Assembly: GCF_051020975.1 (NCBI RefSeq)
Contig: NW_027478162.1
Coordinates: forward strand, 494,501 to 558,500
Source: Osmia lignaria lignaria
Lineage: Eukaryota > Arthropoda > Insecta > Hymenoptera > Megachilidae
Direction: 5' to 3'
Length of the DNA: 64,000 bases
The position numbers and the translations under genes are program-made. The notes beneath the pieces are model-generated. The model made no database searches, was not told where the DNA came from, and was given only the letters and a program-made list of their open reading frames with translations. Positions within the stretch are counted from its first letter, which is position 1. Each line of letters opens with the position of its first letter. This document shows, piece after piece, positions 36,101 through 49,256 of this stretch.

Positions 36101-37349
36101 TATTTGCATATTTATCTCAAGGGAAGGGGCCTGACGGACATATTTCGAGATATTTCTTCTTCTTGTTGTTCTTCTTCTGCACAGCTAAGCTGGAAGTGGC
36201 ATTTGCGGCTCGCACTAGTGCAGAGTTATCTCAACGAAAGGGGCCACGGTGTTTCTGTATCTCTATTATGTTGGTGCGGCTTCGGAACTTTTAAATATCT
36301 CGATATATCTCGAAAACTACGCTTCTGATCAAAAAATATCATAGAATATAAATTGTAGGAAGCATAATTCTCTACAAAAAAGGTCTCTCAACATTTTGCC
36401 ATAGCTCGCTTCGTTTCCGAGATATTTGCAGATATATCTCAAGGGAAGGGGCCTGACGGACATATTTCGAGATATTTCTTCTTCTTGTTGTTCTTCTTCT
36501 GCACAGCTAAGCTGGAAGTGGCATTTACAGCTCGCAATAGTGCAGAGTTATCTCAAAGAAAGGGGCCACGGTGTTTCTGTATCTCTATTATGTTGGTGCG
36601 GGTTCGGAACTTTTAAATATCTTGATATATCTCGAGAACTACGCATCTGCTCAAAAAATATCATACAACATGAGAAGTAGGAAACTTAATTCTCTACAAA
36701 AAAGGTCTCTTAACATTTTGCCATAGCTCTCTTCGTTTCCGAGATATTTGCAGATTTATCTCAAGGGATGGGGCCTGACGGACATATTTCGAGATATTTC
36801 TTCTTCTTGTTGTTCTTCTTCTGCACAGCTAAGCTGGAAGTGGCATTTGCAGCTCGCAATAGTGCAGAGTTATCTCAAAGAAAGGGGCCACGGTGTTTCT
36901 GTATCTCTATTATGTTGGTGCGGCTTCGGAACTTTTAAATATCTTGATATATCTCGAGAACTACGCATCTGATCAAAAAATATCATAGAACATAAAAAGT
37001 AGGAAACTTAATTCTCTACAAAAACGGTCTCTTAACATTTTGCCATAGCTCGCTTCGTTTCCGAGATATTTGCACATATATCTCAAGGGAAGGGGCCTGA
37101 CGGACATATTTCGAGGTATTTCTTCTTCTTGTTGTTCTTCTTCTGCACAGCTAAGCTGGAAGTGGCATTTGCGGCTCGCACTAGTGCAGAGTTATCTCAA
37201 AGAAAGGGGCCACGGTGTTTCTGTATCTCTATTATGTTGGTGCGGCTTCGGAACTTTTAAATATCTCGATATATCTCGAAAACTACGCTTCTGATCAAAA
37301 AATATCATAGAACATAAATTGTAGGAAACATAATTCTCTACAAAAAAGG

Positions 37350-39603
37350 TCTCTTAACATTTTGCCATAGCTCGCTTCGTTTCCGAGATATTTGCACATA
37401 TATCTCAAGGGAAGGGGCCTGACGGACATATTTCGAGATATTTCTTCTTCTTGTTGTTCTTCTTCTGCACAGCTAAGCGGGAAGTGGCATTTGCGGCTCG
37501 CACTAGTGCACAGTTATCTCAAAGAAAGGGGCCACGGTGTGTCTGTATCTCTATTATGTTGGTGCGTCTTCGGAACTTTTAAATATCTCGATATATCTCG
37601 AAAACTACGCTTCTGATCAAAAAATATCATAGAACATAAATTGTAGGAAACATAATTCTCTACAAAAAACGTCTCTTAACATTTTGCCATAGCTCGCTTC
37701 GTTTCCGAGATATTTGCAGATTCAGCTCAAAGGAACTGGCCTGACGGACATATTTCGAGATATTTCTTCTTCTTGTTGTTCTTCCTCTGCACAGCTAAGC
37801 TGGAAGTGGCATTTGCAGCTCGCAATAGTGCAGAGTTATCTCAAAGAAAGGGGCCACGGTGTTTCTGTATCTCTATTATGTTGGTGCGGCTTCGGAACTT
37901 TTAAATATCTTGATATATCTCGAGAACTACGCATCTGATCAAAAAATATCATAGAACATAAAAAGTAGGAGACTTAATTCTCTACAAAAAAGGTCTCTTA
38001 ACATTTTGCCATACCTCGCTTCGTTTCCGAGATATTTGCATATTTATCTCAAGGGAAGGGGCCTGACGGACATATTTCGAGATATTTCTTCTTCTTGTTG
38101 TTCTTCTTCTGCACAGCTAAGCTGGAAGTGGCATTTGCGGCTCGCACTAGTGCAGAGTTATCTCAACGAAAGGGGCCGCGGTGTTTCTGTATCTCTATTA
38201 TGTTGGTGCGGCTTCAGAACTTTTAAATATCTCGATATATCTCGAAAACTACGCTTCTGATCAAAAAATATCATAGAATATAAATTGTAGGAAGCATAAT
38301 TCTCTACAAAAAATGTCTCTCAACATTTTGCCATAGCTCGCTTCGTTTCCGAGATATTTGCAGATATATCTCAAGGGAAGGGGCCTGACGGACATATTTC
38401 GAGATATTTCTTCTTCTTGTTGTTCTTCTTCTGCACAGCTAAGCTGGAAGTGGCATTTACAGCTCGCAATAGTGCAGAGTTATCTCAAAGAAAGGGGCCA
38501 CGGTGTTTCTGTATCTCTATTATGTTGGTGCGGGTTCGGAACTTTTAAATATCTTGATATATCTCGAGAACTACGCATCTGATCAAAAAATATCATAGAA
38601 CATAAAAAGTAGGAAACTTAATTCTCTACAAAAAAGATCTCTTAACATTTTGCCATAGCTCGCTTCGTTTCCGAGATATTTGCACATTTATCTCAAGGGA
38701 AGGGGCCTAACGGACATATTTCGAGATATTTCTTCTTCTTGTTGTTCTTCTTCTGCACAGCTAAGCTGGAAGTGGCATTTGCAGCTCGCAATAGTGCATA
38801 GTTATCTGAAAGAAAGGGGCCACGGTGTTTCTGTATCTCTATTATGTTGGTGCGGCTTCGGAACTTTTAAATATCTCGATATATCTCGAAAACTACGCTT
38901 CTGATCAAAAAATATCATAGAACGTAAATTGTAGGAAACATTATTCTCTACAAAAAAGGTCTCTTAACATTTTGCCATAGCTCGCTTCGTTTCCGAGATA
39001 TTTGCAGATTCATCTCAAGGGAAGGGGTCTGACGGACATATTTCGAGATATTTCTTCTTCTTGTTGTTCGTCTTCTGCACAGCTAAGCTGGAAGTGGCAT
39101 TTGCAGCTCGCAATAGTGCAGAGTTATCCCAAAGAAAGGGGCCACGGTGTTTCTGTATCTCTATTATGTTGGTGCGGCTTCGGAACTTTTAAATATCTCG
39201 ATATATCTCGAAAACTACGCTTCTGATCAAAAAATATCATAGAACATAAATTGTAGGAAACATAATTCTCTACAAAAAAGGTCTCTTAACATTTTGCCAT
39301 AGCTCGCTTCGTTTCCGAGATATTTGCAGATTTATCTCAAGGGAAGGGTCCTGATGGACATATTTCGAGATATTTCTTCTTCGTGTTGTTCTTCTTCTGC
39401 ACAGCTAAACTGGAAGTGGCATTTCCAGCTCGCAATCGTGCAGAGTTATCTCAAAGAAAGGGGCCACGGTGTTTCTGTATCTCTATTATGTTGGTGCGGC
39501 TTCGGAACTTTTAAATATCTTGATATATCTCGAGAACTACGCCTCTGATCGAAAAATATCATAGAACATAAAAAATAGGAAACTTAATTCTCTACAAAAA
39601 AGG
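37350..39603 (+). repeat. Rearranged partial third copy of HOR D (monomers 117-123)
   Basis: Monomers 117-119 match 85-87 and their copies. Monomer 120 starts like 88 (gatatatctc) but ends like 81 (aacataaaaagtagg then aaaaaagatctc), after which 121-123 broadly follow 82-84. So the order jumps back seven monomers inside monomer 120. Monomer 121 also has gtgcatagttatctgaaag, a change shared with monomers 124 and 134. Confidence 0.75.
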
Positions 39604-39922
39604 TCTCTTAACATTTTGCCATAGCTCTCTTCGTTTCCGAGATATTTGCAGATTTATCTCAAGGGAAGGGGCCTGACGGACATATTTCGAGATATTTCTT
39701 CTTCTTGTTGTTCTTCTGCACAGCTAAGCTGGAAGTGGCATTTGCAGCTCGCATTAGTGCATAGTTATCTGAAAGAAAGGGGCCACGGTGTTTCTGTATC
39801 TCTATTATGTTGGTGCGGCTTCGGAACTTTTAAATATCTTGATATATCTCGAGAACTACGCATCTGATCAAAAAATATCATAGAACATAAAAAGTAGGAA
39901 ACTTAATTCTCTACAAAAAAGG
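39604..39922 (+). repeat. 319-bp monomer 124 with TTC deletion in the mirror tract
   Basis: The pyrimidine tract lacks one TTC in its right arm (gttgttcttctgc), which breaks the mirror symmetry. It also carries gtgcatagttatctgaaag. Monomer 134 shares both changes. Confidence 0.9.
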
Positions 39923-40566
39923 TCTCTTAACATTTTGCCATAGCTCTCTTCGTTTCCGACATATTTGCAGATTTATCTCAAGGGAAGGGGCCTGACGGAC
40001 ATATTTCGAGATATTTCTTCTTCTTGTTGTTCTTCTTCTGCACAGCTAAGCTGGAAGTGGCATTTGCAGCTCGCAATAGTGCAGAGTTATCTCAAAGAAA
40101 TGGGCCACGGTGTTTCTGTATCTCTATTATGTTAGTGCGGCTTCGGAACTTTTAAATATCTTGATATATCTCGAGAACTACGCATCTGATCAAAAAATAT
40201 CATAGAACATAAAAAGTAGGAAACTTAATTCTCTACACAAGAGGTCTCTTAACATTTTGCCATAGCTCGCTTCGTTTCCGAGATATTTGCAGATTTATCT
40301 CACGGCAAGGGGCCTAACGGACATATTTCGAGATATTTCTTCTTCTTGTTGTTCTTCTTCTGCACAGCTAAACTGGAAGTGGCATTTCCAGCTCGCAATA
40401 GTGCAGAGTTATCTCAAAGAAAGGGGCCACGGTGTTTCTGTATCCCTATTATGTTGGTGCGGCTTCGGAACTTTTAAATATCTCGATATATCTCGAAAAC
40501 TACGCTTCTGATCAAAAAATATCATAGAACATAAATTGTAGGAAACATAATTCTCTATAAAAAACG

Positions 40567-41209
40567 TCTCTTAACATTTTGCCATAGCTCGCTTCGTTTC
40601 CGAGATATTTGCAGATTCAGCTCAAAGGAACTGGCCTGACGGACATATTTCGAGATATTTCTTCTTCTTGTTGTTCTTCCTCTGCACAGCTAAGCTGGAA
40701 GAGGCATTTGCAGCTCGCAATAGTGCAGAGTTATCTCAAAGAAAGGGGCCACGGTGTTTCTGTATCTCTATTATGTTGGTGCGGCTTCGGAACTTTTAAA
40801 TATCTTGATATATCTCGAGAACTACGCATCTGATCAAAAAATATCATAGAACATGAAAAGTAGGAAACTTAATTCTCTACAAAAAAGGTCTCTTAACATT
40901 TTGCCATAGCTCGCTTCGTTTCCGAGATATTTGCAGATTTATCTCAAGGGAAGGGGCCTGACGGACATATTTCGAGATATTTCTTCTTCTTGTTGTTCTT
41001 CTTCCGCACAGCTAAGCTGGAAGTGCATTTGCGGCTCGCACTAGTGCAGAGTTATCTCAAAGAAAGGGGCCACGGTGTTTCTGTATCTCTATTATGTTGG
41101 TGCGGCTTCGGAACTTTTAAATATCTCGATGTATCTCGAAAACTACGCTTCTGATCAAAAAATATCATAGAACATAAATTGTAGGAAACATAATTCTCTA
41201 TAAAAAACG
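40567..41209 (+). repeat. Dimer unit, copy 1 (monomers 127-128, 643 bp)
   Basis: The first monomer has gattcagctc, tggaagagg and an aacatgaaaag tail. The second has cttccgcac and ctcgatgtatc. Monomer 128 has lost one G (gaagtgcattt), giving 321 bp. Confidence 0.88.
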
Positions 41210-41853
41210 TCTCTTAACATTTTGCCATAGCTCGCTTCGTTTCCGAGATATTTGCAGATTCAGCTCAAAGGAACTGGCCTGACGGACATATTTCGAGATA
41301 TTTCTTCTTCTTGTTGTTCTTCCTCTGCACAGCTAAGCTGGAAGAGGCATTTGCAGCTCGCAATAGTGCAGAGTTATCTCAAAGAAAGGGGCCACGGTGT
41401 TTCTGTATCTCTATTATGTTGGTGCGGCTTCGGAACTTTTAAATATCTTGATATATCTCGAGAACTACGCATCTGATCAAAAAATATCATAGAACATGAA
41501 AAGTAGGAAACTTAATTCTCTACAAAAAAGGTCTCTTAACATTTTGCCATAGCTCGCTTCGTTTCCGAGATATTTGCAGATTTATCTCAAGGGAAGGGGC
41601 CTGACGGACATATTTCGAGATATTTCTTCTTCTTGTTGTTCTTCTTCCGCACAGCTAAGCTGGAAGTGGCATTTGCGGCTCGCACTAGTGCAGAGTTATC
41701 TCAAAGAAAGGGGCCACGGTGTTTCTGTATCTCTATTATGTTGGTGCGGCTTCGGAACTTTTAAATATCTCGATGTATCTCGAAAACTACGCTTCTGATC
41801 AAAAAATATCGTAGAACATAAATTGTAGGAAACATAATTCTCTACAAAAATGG
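41210..41853 (+). repeat. Dimer unit, copy 2 (monomers 129-130, 644 bp)
   Basis: It has the same markers as 40567-41209 but without the single-base deletion, so the deletion arose after the dimer was duplicated. Confidence 0.88.
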
Positions 41854-42819
41854 TCTCTTAACATTTTGCCATAGCTCGCTTCGTTTCCGAGATATTTGCA
41901 GATTCAGCTCAAAGGAACTGGCCTGACGGACATATTTCGAGATATTTCTTCTTCTTGTTGTTCTTCCTCTGCACAGCTAAGCTGGAAGAGGCATTTGCAG
42001 CTCGCAATAGTGCAGAGTTATCTCAAAGAAAGGGGCCACGGTGTTTCTGTATCTCTATTATGTTGGTGCGGCTTTGGAACTTTTAAATATCTTGATATAT
42101 CTCGAGAACTACGCATCTCATCAAAAAATATCATAGAACATAAAAAGTAGGAAGCTTAATTCTCTACAAAAAAGGTCTCTTAACATTTTGCCATAGCTCG
42201 CTTCGTTTCCGAGATATTTGCAGATTTATCTCAAGGGAAGGGGCCTGACGGACATATTTCGAGATATTTCTTCTTCTTGTTGTTCTTCTTCTGCACAGCT
42301 AAGCTGGAAGTGGCATTTGCGGCTCGCACTAGTGCAGAGTTATCTCAAAGAAAGGGGCCACGGTGTTTCTGTATCTCTATTATGTTGGTGCGGCTTCGGA
42401 ACTTTTAAATATCTTGATATATCTCGAGAACTACGCTTCTGATCAAAAAATATCATAGAACATAAATTGTAGGAAACATAATTCTCTATAAAAAACGTCT
42501 CTTAACATTTTGTCATAGCTCGCTTCGTTTCCGAGATATTTGCAGATTCAGCTCAAAGGAACTGGCCTGACGGACATATTTCGAGATATTTCTTCTTCTT
42601 GTTGTTCTTCCTCTGCACAGCTAAGCTGGAAGTGGCATTTCCAGCTCGCAATAGTGCAGAGTTATCTCAAAGAAAGGGGCTACGGTGTTTCTGTATCTCT
42701 ATTATGTTGGTGCGGCTTCGGAACTTTTAAATATCTTGATATATCTCGAGAACTACGCATCAGATCAAAAAATATCATAGAACATAAAAAGTAGGAAACT
42801 TAATTCTCTACAAAAAAAG
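41532..42819 (+). repeat. 4-monomer segment (130-133) repeated at 45393-46680
   Basis: Markers in order: ctcgatgtatc, tggaagagg with catctcatc (TGATCA lost), aagctgg with gcggctcgc and acgcttctg, and gggctacgg. The same series stands 3861 bp downstream as monomers 142-145. Confidence 0.88.
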
Positions 42820-43138
42820 TCTCTTAACATTTTGCCATAGCTCTCTTCGTTTCCGAGATATTTGCAGATTTATCTCAAGGGAAGGGGCCTGACGGACATA
42901 TTTCGAGATATTTCTTCTTCTTGTTGTTCTTCTGCACAGCTAAGCTGGAAGTGGCATTTGCAGCTCGCAATAGTGCATAGTTATCTGAAAGAAAGGGGCC
43001 ACGGTGTTTCTGTATCTCTATTATGTTGGTGCGGCTTCGGAACTTTTAAATATCTTGATATATCTCGAGAACTACGCATCTGATCAAAAAATATCATAGA
43101 ACATAAAAAGTAGGAAACTTAATTCTCTACAAAAAGGG
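42820..43138 (+). repeat. 319-bp monomer 134, sister of monomer 124
   Basis: It has the same TTC deletion and the same gtgcatagttatctgaaag change as 39604-39922, plus the shared ctctcttcg head. The two were copied from one deleted ancestor. Confidence 0.9.
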
Positions 43139-44426
43139 TCTCTTAACATTTTGCCATAGCTCTCTTCGTTTCCGAGATATTTGCAGATTTATCTCAAGGG
43201 AAGGGGCCTGACGGACATATTTCGAGATATTTCTTCTTCTTGTTGTTCTTCTTCTGCACAGCTAAGCGGGAAGTGGCATTTGCGGCTCGCACTAGTGCAG
43301 AGTTATCTCAAAGAAAGGGGCCACGGTGTTTCTGTATCTCTATTATGTTGGTGCGGCTTCGGAACTTTTAAATATCTTGATATATCTCGAGAACTACGCA
43401 TCTGATCAAAAAATATCATAGAACATAAAAAGTAGGAAACTTAATTCTCTACAAAAAAGGTCTCTCAAGATTTTGCCATAGCTCGCTTCGTTTCCGAGAT
43501 ATTTGCAGATTTATCTCAAGGGAAGGGGCCTAACGGACATATTTCGAGATATTTCTTCTTCTTGTTGTTCTTCTTCTGCACAGCTAAGCTGGAAGTGGCA
43601 TTTGCGGCTCGCACTAGTGCAGAGTTATCTCAAAGAAAGGGGCCACGGTGTTTCTGTATCTCTATTATGTTGGTGCGGCTTCGGAACTTTTAAATATCTT
43701 GATATATCTCGAGAACTACGCATCTGATCAAAAAATATCATAGAACATAAAAAGTAGGAAACTTAATTCTCTACAAAAAAGGTCTCTTAAGATTTTGCCA
43801 TAGCTCGCTTCGTTTCCGAGATATTTGCAGATTTATCTCAAGGGAAGGGGCCTAACGGACATATTTCGAGATATTTCTTCTTCTTGTTGTTCTTCTTCTG
43901 CACAGCTAAGCTGGAAGTGGCATTTGCGGCTCGCACTAGTGCAGAGTTATCTCAAAGAAAGGGGCCACGGTGTTTCTGTATCTCTATTATGTTGGTGCGG
44001 CTTCGGAACTTTTAAATATCTCGATATATCTCGAAAACTACGCTTCTGATCAAAAAATATCATAGAACATAAATTGTAGGAAACATAATTCTCTACAAAA
44101 AAGGTCTCTTAACATTTTGCCATAGCTCGCTTCGTTTCCGAGATATTTGCAGATTTATCTCAAGGGAAGGGGCCTAACGGACATATTTCGAGATATTTCT
44201 TCTTCTTGTTGTTCTTCTTCTGCACAGCTAAGCTGGAAGTGGCATTTGCAGCTCGCAATAGCGCAGAGTTATCTCAAAGAAAGGGGCCACGGTGTTTCTG
44301 TATCTCTATTATGTTGGTGCGGCTTCGGAACTTTTAAATATCTTGATATATCTCGAGAACTACGCATCTGATCAAAAAATATCATAGAACATAAAAAGTA
44401 GGAAACTTAATTCTCTACAAAAAAGG
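43139..44426 (+). repeat. Monomers 135-138, similar neighbours
   Basis: Four mostly consensus-like monomers. Monomers 136 and 137 are near copies of each other apart from their class A versus class B tails. Monomer 138 has the rare gcaatagcgc, seen again in monomer 197. No longer-period order is evident. Confidence 0.75.
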
Positions 44427-46680
44427 TCTCTTAAGATTTTGCCATAGCTCGCTTCGTTTCCGAGATATTTGCAGATTTATCTCAAGGGAAGGGGCCTAAC
44501 GGACATATTTCGAGATATTTCTTCTTCCTGTTGTTCTTCTTCTGCACAGCTAAACTGGAAGTGGCATTTCCAGCTCGCAATAGTGCAGAGTTATCTCAAA
44601 GAAAGGGGCCAAGGTGTTTCTGTATCTCTATTATGTTGGTGCGGCTTCGGAACTTTTAAATATCTTGATATATCTCGAGAACTACGCATCTGATCGAAAA
44701 ATATCATAGAACATAAAAAGTAGGAAACTTAATTCTCTACAAAAAAGGTCTCTTTACATTTTGCCATAGCTCGCTTCGTTTCCGAGATATTTGCAGATTT
44801 ATCTCAAGGGAAGGGGCCTAACGGACATATTTCGAGATATTTCTTCTTCTTGTTGTTCTTCTTCTGCACAGCTAAGCTGGAAGTGGCATTTGCGGCTCGC
44901 ACTAGTGCAGAGTTATCTCAAAGAAAGGGGCCACGGTGTTTCTGTATCTCTATTATGTTGGTGCGGCTTCGGAACTTTTAAATATCTTGATATATCTCGA
45001 GAACTACGCTTCTGATCAAAAAATATCATAGAACATAAATTGTAGGAAACATAATTCTCTATAAAAAACGTCTCTTAACATTTTGTCATAGCTCGCTTCG
45101 TTTCCGAGATATTTGCAGATTCAGGTCAAAGGAACTGGCCTGACGGACATATTTCGAGATATTTCTTCTTCCTGTTGTTCTTCTTCTGCACAGCTAAACT
45201 GGAAGTGGCATTTCCAGCTCGCAATAGTGCAGAGTTATCTCAAAGAAAGGGGCCACGGTGTTTCTGTATCTCTATTATGTTGGTGCGGCTTCGGAACTTT
45301 TAAATATCTTGATATATCTCGAGAACTACGCATCTGATCAAAAAATATCATAGAACATGAAAAGTAGGAAACTTAATTCTCTACAAAAAAGGTCTCTTAA
45401 CATTTTGCCATAGCTCGCTTCGTTTCCGAGATATTTGCAGATTTATCTCAAGGGAAGGGGCCTGACGGACATATTTCGAGATATTTCTTCTTCTTGTTGT
45501 TCTTCTTCCGCACAGCTAAGCTGGAAGTGGCATTTGCGGCTCGCACTAGTGCAGAGTTATCTCAAAGAAAGGGGCCACGGTGTTTCTGTATCTCTATTAT
45601 GTTGGTGCGGCTTCGGAACTTTTAAATATCTCGATGTATCTCGAAAACTACGCTTCTGATCAAAAAATATCATAGAACATAAATTGTAGGAAACATAATT
45701 CTCTACAAAAATGGTCTCTTAACATTTTGCCATAGCTCGCTTCGTTTCCGAGATATTTGCAGATTCAGCTCAAAGGAACTGGCCTGACGGACATATTTCG
45801 AGATATTTCTTCTTCTTGTTGTTCTTCCTCTGCACAGCTAAGCTGGAAGAGGCATTTGCAGCTCGCAATAGTGCAGAGTTATCTCAAAGAAAGGGGCCAC
45901 GGTGTTTCTGTATCTCTATTATGTTGGTGCGGCTTCGGAACTTTTAAATATCTTGATATATCTCGAGAACTACGCATCTCATCAAAAAATGTCATAGAAC
46001 ATAAAAAGTAGGAAACTTAATTCTCTACAAAAAAGGTCTCTTAACATTTTGCCATAGCTCGCTTCGTTTCCGAGATATTTGCAGATTTATCTCAAGGGAA
46101 GGGGCCTGACGGACATATTTCGAGATATTTCTTCTTCTTGTTGTTCTTCTTCTGCACAGCTAAGCTGGAAGTGGCATTTGCGGCTCGCACTAGTGCAGAG
46201 TTATCTCAAAGAAAGGGGCCACGGTGTTTCTGTATCTCTATTATGTTGGTGCGGCTTCGGAACTTTTAAATATCTTGATATATCTCGAGAACTACGCTTC
46301 TGATCAAAAAATATCATAGAACATAAATTGTAGGAAACATAATTCTCTATAAAAAACGTCTCTTAACATTTTGTCATAGCTCGCTTCGTTTCCGAGATAT
46401 TTGCAGATTCAGCTCAAAGGAACTGGCCTGACGGACATATTTCGAGATATTTCTTCTTCTTGTTGTTCTTCCTCTGCACAGCTAAGCTGGAAGTGGCATT
46501 TCCAGCTCGCAATAGTGCAGAGTTATCTCAAAGAAAGGGGCTACGGTGTTTCTGTATCTCTATTATGTTGGTGCGGCTTCGGAACTTTTAAATATCTTGA
46601 TATATCTCGAGAACTACGCATCTGATCAAAAAATATCATAGAACATAAAAAGTAGGAAACTTAATTCTCTACAAAAAAGG
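44427..46680 (+). repeat. HOR unit E, copy 1 (monomers 139-145, 2254 bp)
   Basis: Markers in order: ttcttcctgttg with gccaaggtg (139), ctctttacatt (140), gattcaggtc (141), ctcgatgtatc (142), tggaagagg (143), 144, and gggctacgg (145). Monomers 139-142 recur as 146-149. Confidence 0.9.
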
Positions 46681-47968
46681 TCTCTTAAGATTTTGCCATA
46701 GCTCGCTTCGTTTCCGAGATATTTGCAGATTTATCTCAAGGGAAGGGGCCTAAGGGACATATTTCGAGATATTTCTTCTTCCTGTTGTTCTTCTTCTGCA
46801 CAGCTAAACTGGAAGTGGCATTTCCAGCTCGCAATAGTGCAGAGTTATCTCAAAGAAAGGGGCCAAGGTGTTTCTGTATCTCTATTATGTTGGTGCGGCT
46901 TCGGAACTTTTAAATATCTTGATATATCTCGAGAACTACGCATCTGATCGAAAAATATCATAGAACATAAAAAGTAGGAAACTTAATTCTCTACAAAAAA
47001 GGTCTCTTTACATTTTGCCATAGCTCGCTTCGTTTCCGAGATATTTGCAGATTTATCTCAAGGGAAGGGGCCTAACGGACATATTTCGAGATATTTCTTC
47101 TTCTTGTTGTTCTTCTTCTGCACAGCTAAGCTGGAAGTGGCATTTGCGGCTCGCACTAGTGCAGAGTTATCTCAAAGAAAGGGGCCACGGTGTTTCTGTA
47201 TCTCTATTATGTTGGTGCGGCTTCGGAACTTTTAAATATCTTGATATATCTCGAGAACTACGCTTCTGATCAAAAAATATCATAGAACATAAATTGTAGG
47301 AAACATAATTCTCTATAAAAAACGTCTCTTAACATTTTGTCATAGCTCGCTTCGTTTCCGAGATATTTGCAGATTCAGCTCAAAGGAACTGGCCTGACGG
47401 ACATATTTCGAGATATTTCTTCTTCCTGTTGTTCTTCTTCTGCACAGCTAAACTGGAAGTGGCATTTCCAGCTCGCAATAGTGCAGAGTTATCTCAAAGA
47501 AAGGGGCCACGGTGTTTCTGTATCTCTATTATGTTGGTGCGGCTTCGGAACTTTTAAATATCTTGATATATCTCGAGAACTACGCATCTGATCAAAAAAT
47601 ATCATAGAACATGAAAAGTAGGAAACTTAATTCTCTACAAAAAAGGTCTCTTAACATTTTGCCATAGCTCGCTTCGTTTCCGAGATATTTGCAGATTTAT
47701 CTCAAGGGAAGGGGCCTGACGGACATATTTCGAGATATTTCTTCTTCTTGTTGTTCTTCTTCCGCACAGCTAAGCTGGAAGTGGCATTTGCGGCTCGCAC
47801 TAGTGCAGAGTTATCTCAAAGAAAGGGGCCACGGTGTTTCTGTATCTCTATTATGTTGGTGCGGCTTCGGAACTTTTAAATATCTCGATGTATCTCGAAA
47901 ACTACGCTTCTGATCAAAAAATATCATAGAACATAAATTGTAGGAAACATAATTCTCTACAAAAATGG
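46681..47968 (+). repeat. HOR unit E, partial copy 2 (monomers 146-149, 1288 bp)
   Basis: It matches monomers 139-142 with few changes (cctaaggg in 146, gattcagctc in 148) and then breaks off at monomer 150, which has agcgggaag and a gatcgaaaa tail. Confidence 0.9.
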
Positions 47969-49256
47969 TCTGTTAACATTTTGCCATAGCTCGCTTCGTT
48001 TCCGAGATATTTGCAGATTCAGCTCAAAGGAACTGGCCTGACGGACATATTTCGAGATATTTCTTCTTCTTGTTGTTCTTCCTCTGCACAGCTAAGCGGG
48101 AAGTGGCATTTGCGGCTCGCACTAGTGCAGAGTTATCTCAAAGAAAGGGGCCACGGTGTTTCTGTATCTCTATTATGTTGGTGCGGCTTCGGAACTTTTA
48201 AATATCTTGATATATCTCGAGAACTACGCATCTGATCGAAAAATATCATAGAACATAAAAAGTAGGAAACTTAATTCTCTACAAAAAAGGTCTCTTAACA
48301 TTTTGCCATAGCTCGCTTCGTTTCCGAGATATTTGCAGATTTATCTCAAGGGAAGGGGCCTGACGGACATATTTCGAGATATTTCTTCTTCTTGTTGTTC
48401 TTCTTCTGCACAGCTAAGCTGGAAGTGGCATTTGCAGCGCGCAATAGTGCAGAGTTATCTCAAAGAAAGGGGCCACGGTGTTTCTGTATCTCTATTATGT
48501 TGGTGCGACTTCGGAACTTTTAAATATCTTGATATATCTCGAGAACTACGCATCTGATCTAAAAATATCATACTACATAAAAAGTAGGAAACTTAATTCT
48601 CTACAAGAAAGGTCTCTAAACATTTTGCCATAGCTCGCTTCGTTTCCGAGATATTTGCAGATTTATCTCAAGGGAAGGGGCCTGACGGACGTATTTCGAG
48701 ATATTTCTTCTTCTTGTTGTTCTTCCTCTGCACAGCTAAGCTGGAAGTGGCATTTGCGGCTCGCACTAGTGCAGAGTTATCTCAAAGAAAGGGGCCACGG
48801 TGTTTCTGTATCTCTATTATGTTGGTGCGGCTTCGGAACTTTTAAATATCTTGATATATCTCGAGAACTACGCATCTGATAAAAAAATATCATAGAACAT
48901 AAAAAGTAGGAAACTTAATTCTCTACAAAAAAGGTCTCTTAACATTTTGCCATACCTCGCTTCGTTTCCGAGATATTTGCATATTTATCTCAAGGGAAGG
49001 GGCCTGACGGACATATTTCGAGATATTTCTTCTTCTTGTTGTTCTTCTTCTGCACAGCTAAGCTGGAAGTGGCATTTGCGGCTCGCACTAGTGCAGAGTT
49101 ATCTCAAAGAAAGGGGCCACGGTGTTTCTGTATCTCTATTATGTTGGTGCGGCTTCGGAACTTTTAAATATCTCGATATATCTCGAAAACTACGCTTCTG
49201 ATCAAAAAATATCATAGAACCTAAATTGTAGGAAACATAATTCTCTACAAAAAAGG
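47969..49256 (+). repeat. Monomers 150-153, partial relative of HOR unit F
   Basis: Monomers 151 and 152 match 155 and 156 (cagcgcgc, gcgacttcgg, catactac; then ctctaaacatt with ggacgtattt). Monomer 153 (ccatacctcg) ends in the cctaaattg tail that also ends monomer 159. The run looks like a unit F copy with two monomers missing. Confidence 0.8.

Larger units (their letters stand above)
28978..37349 (+). repeat. HOR unit D, copy 2 (26 monomers, 8372 bp)
   Basis: This is the tandem partner of 21250-28977. It holds two extra monomers around 32198-33163. Other differences noticed are single bases, such as cggggtttc in monomer 104, cggaagttt in 107, caaacaaagg in 108 and cataatcctc after 109. Confidence 0.9.
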
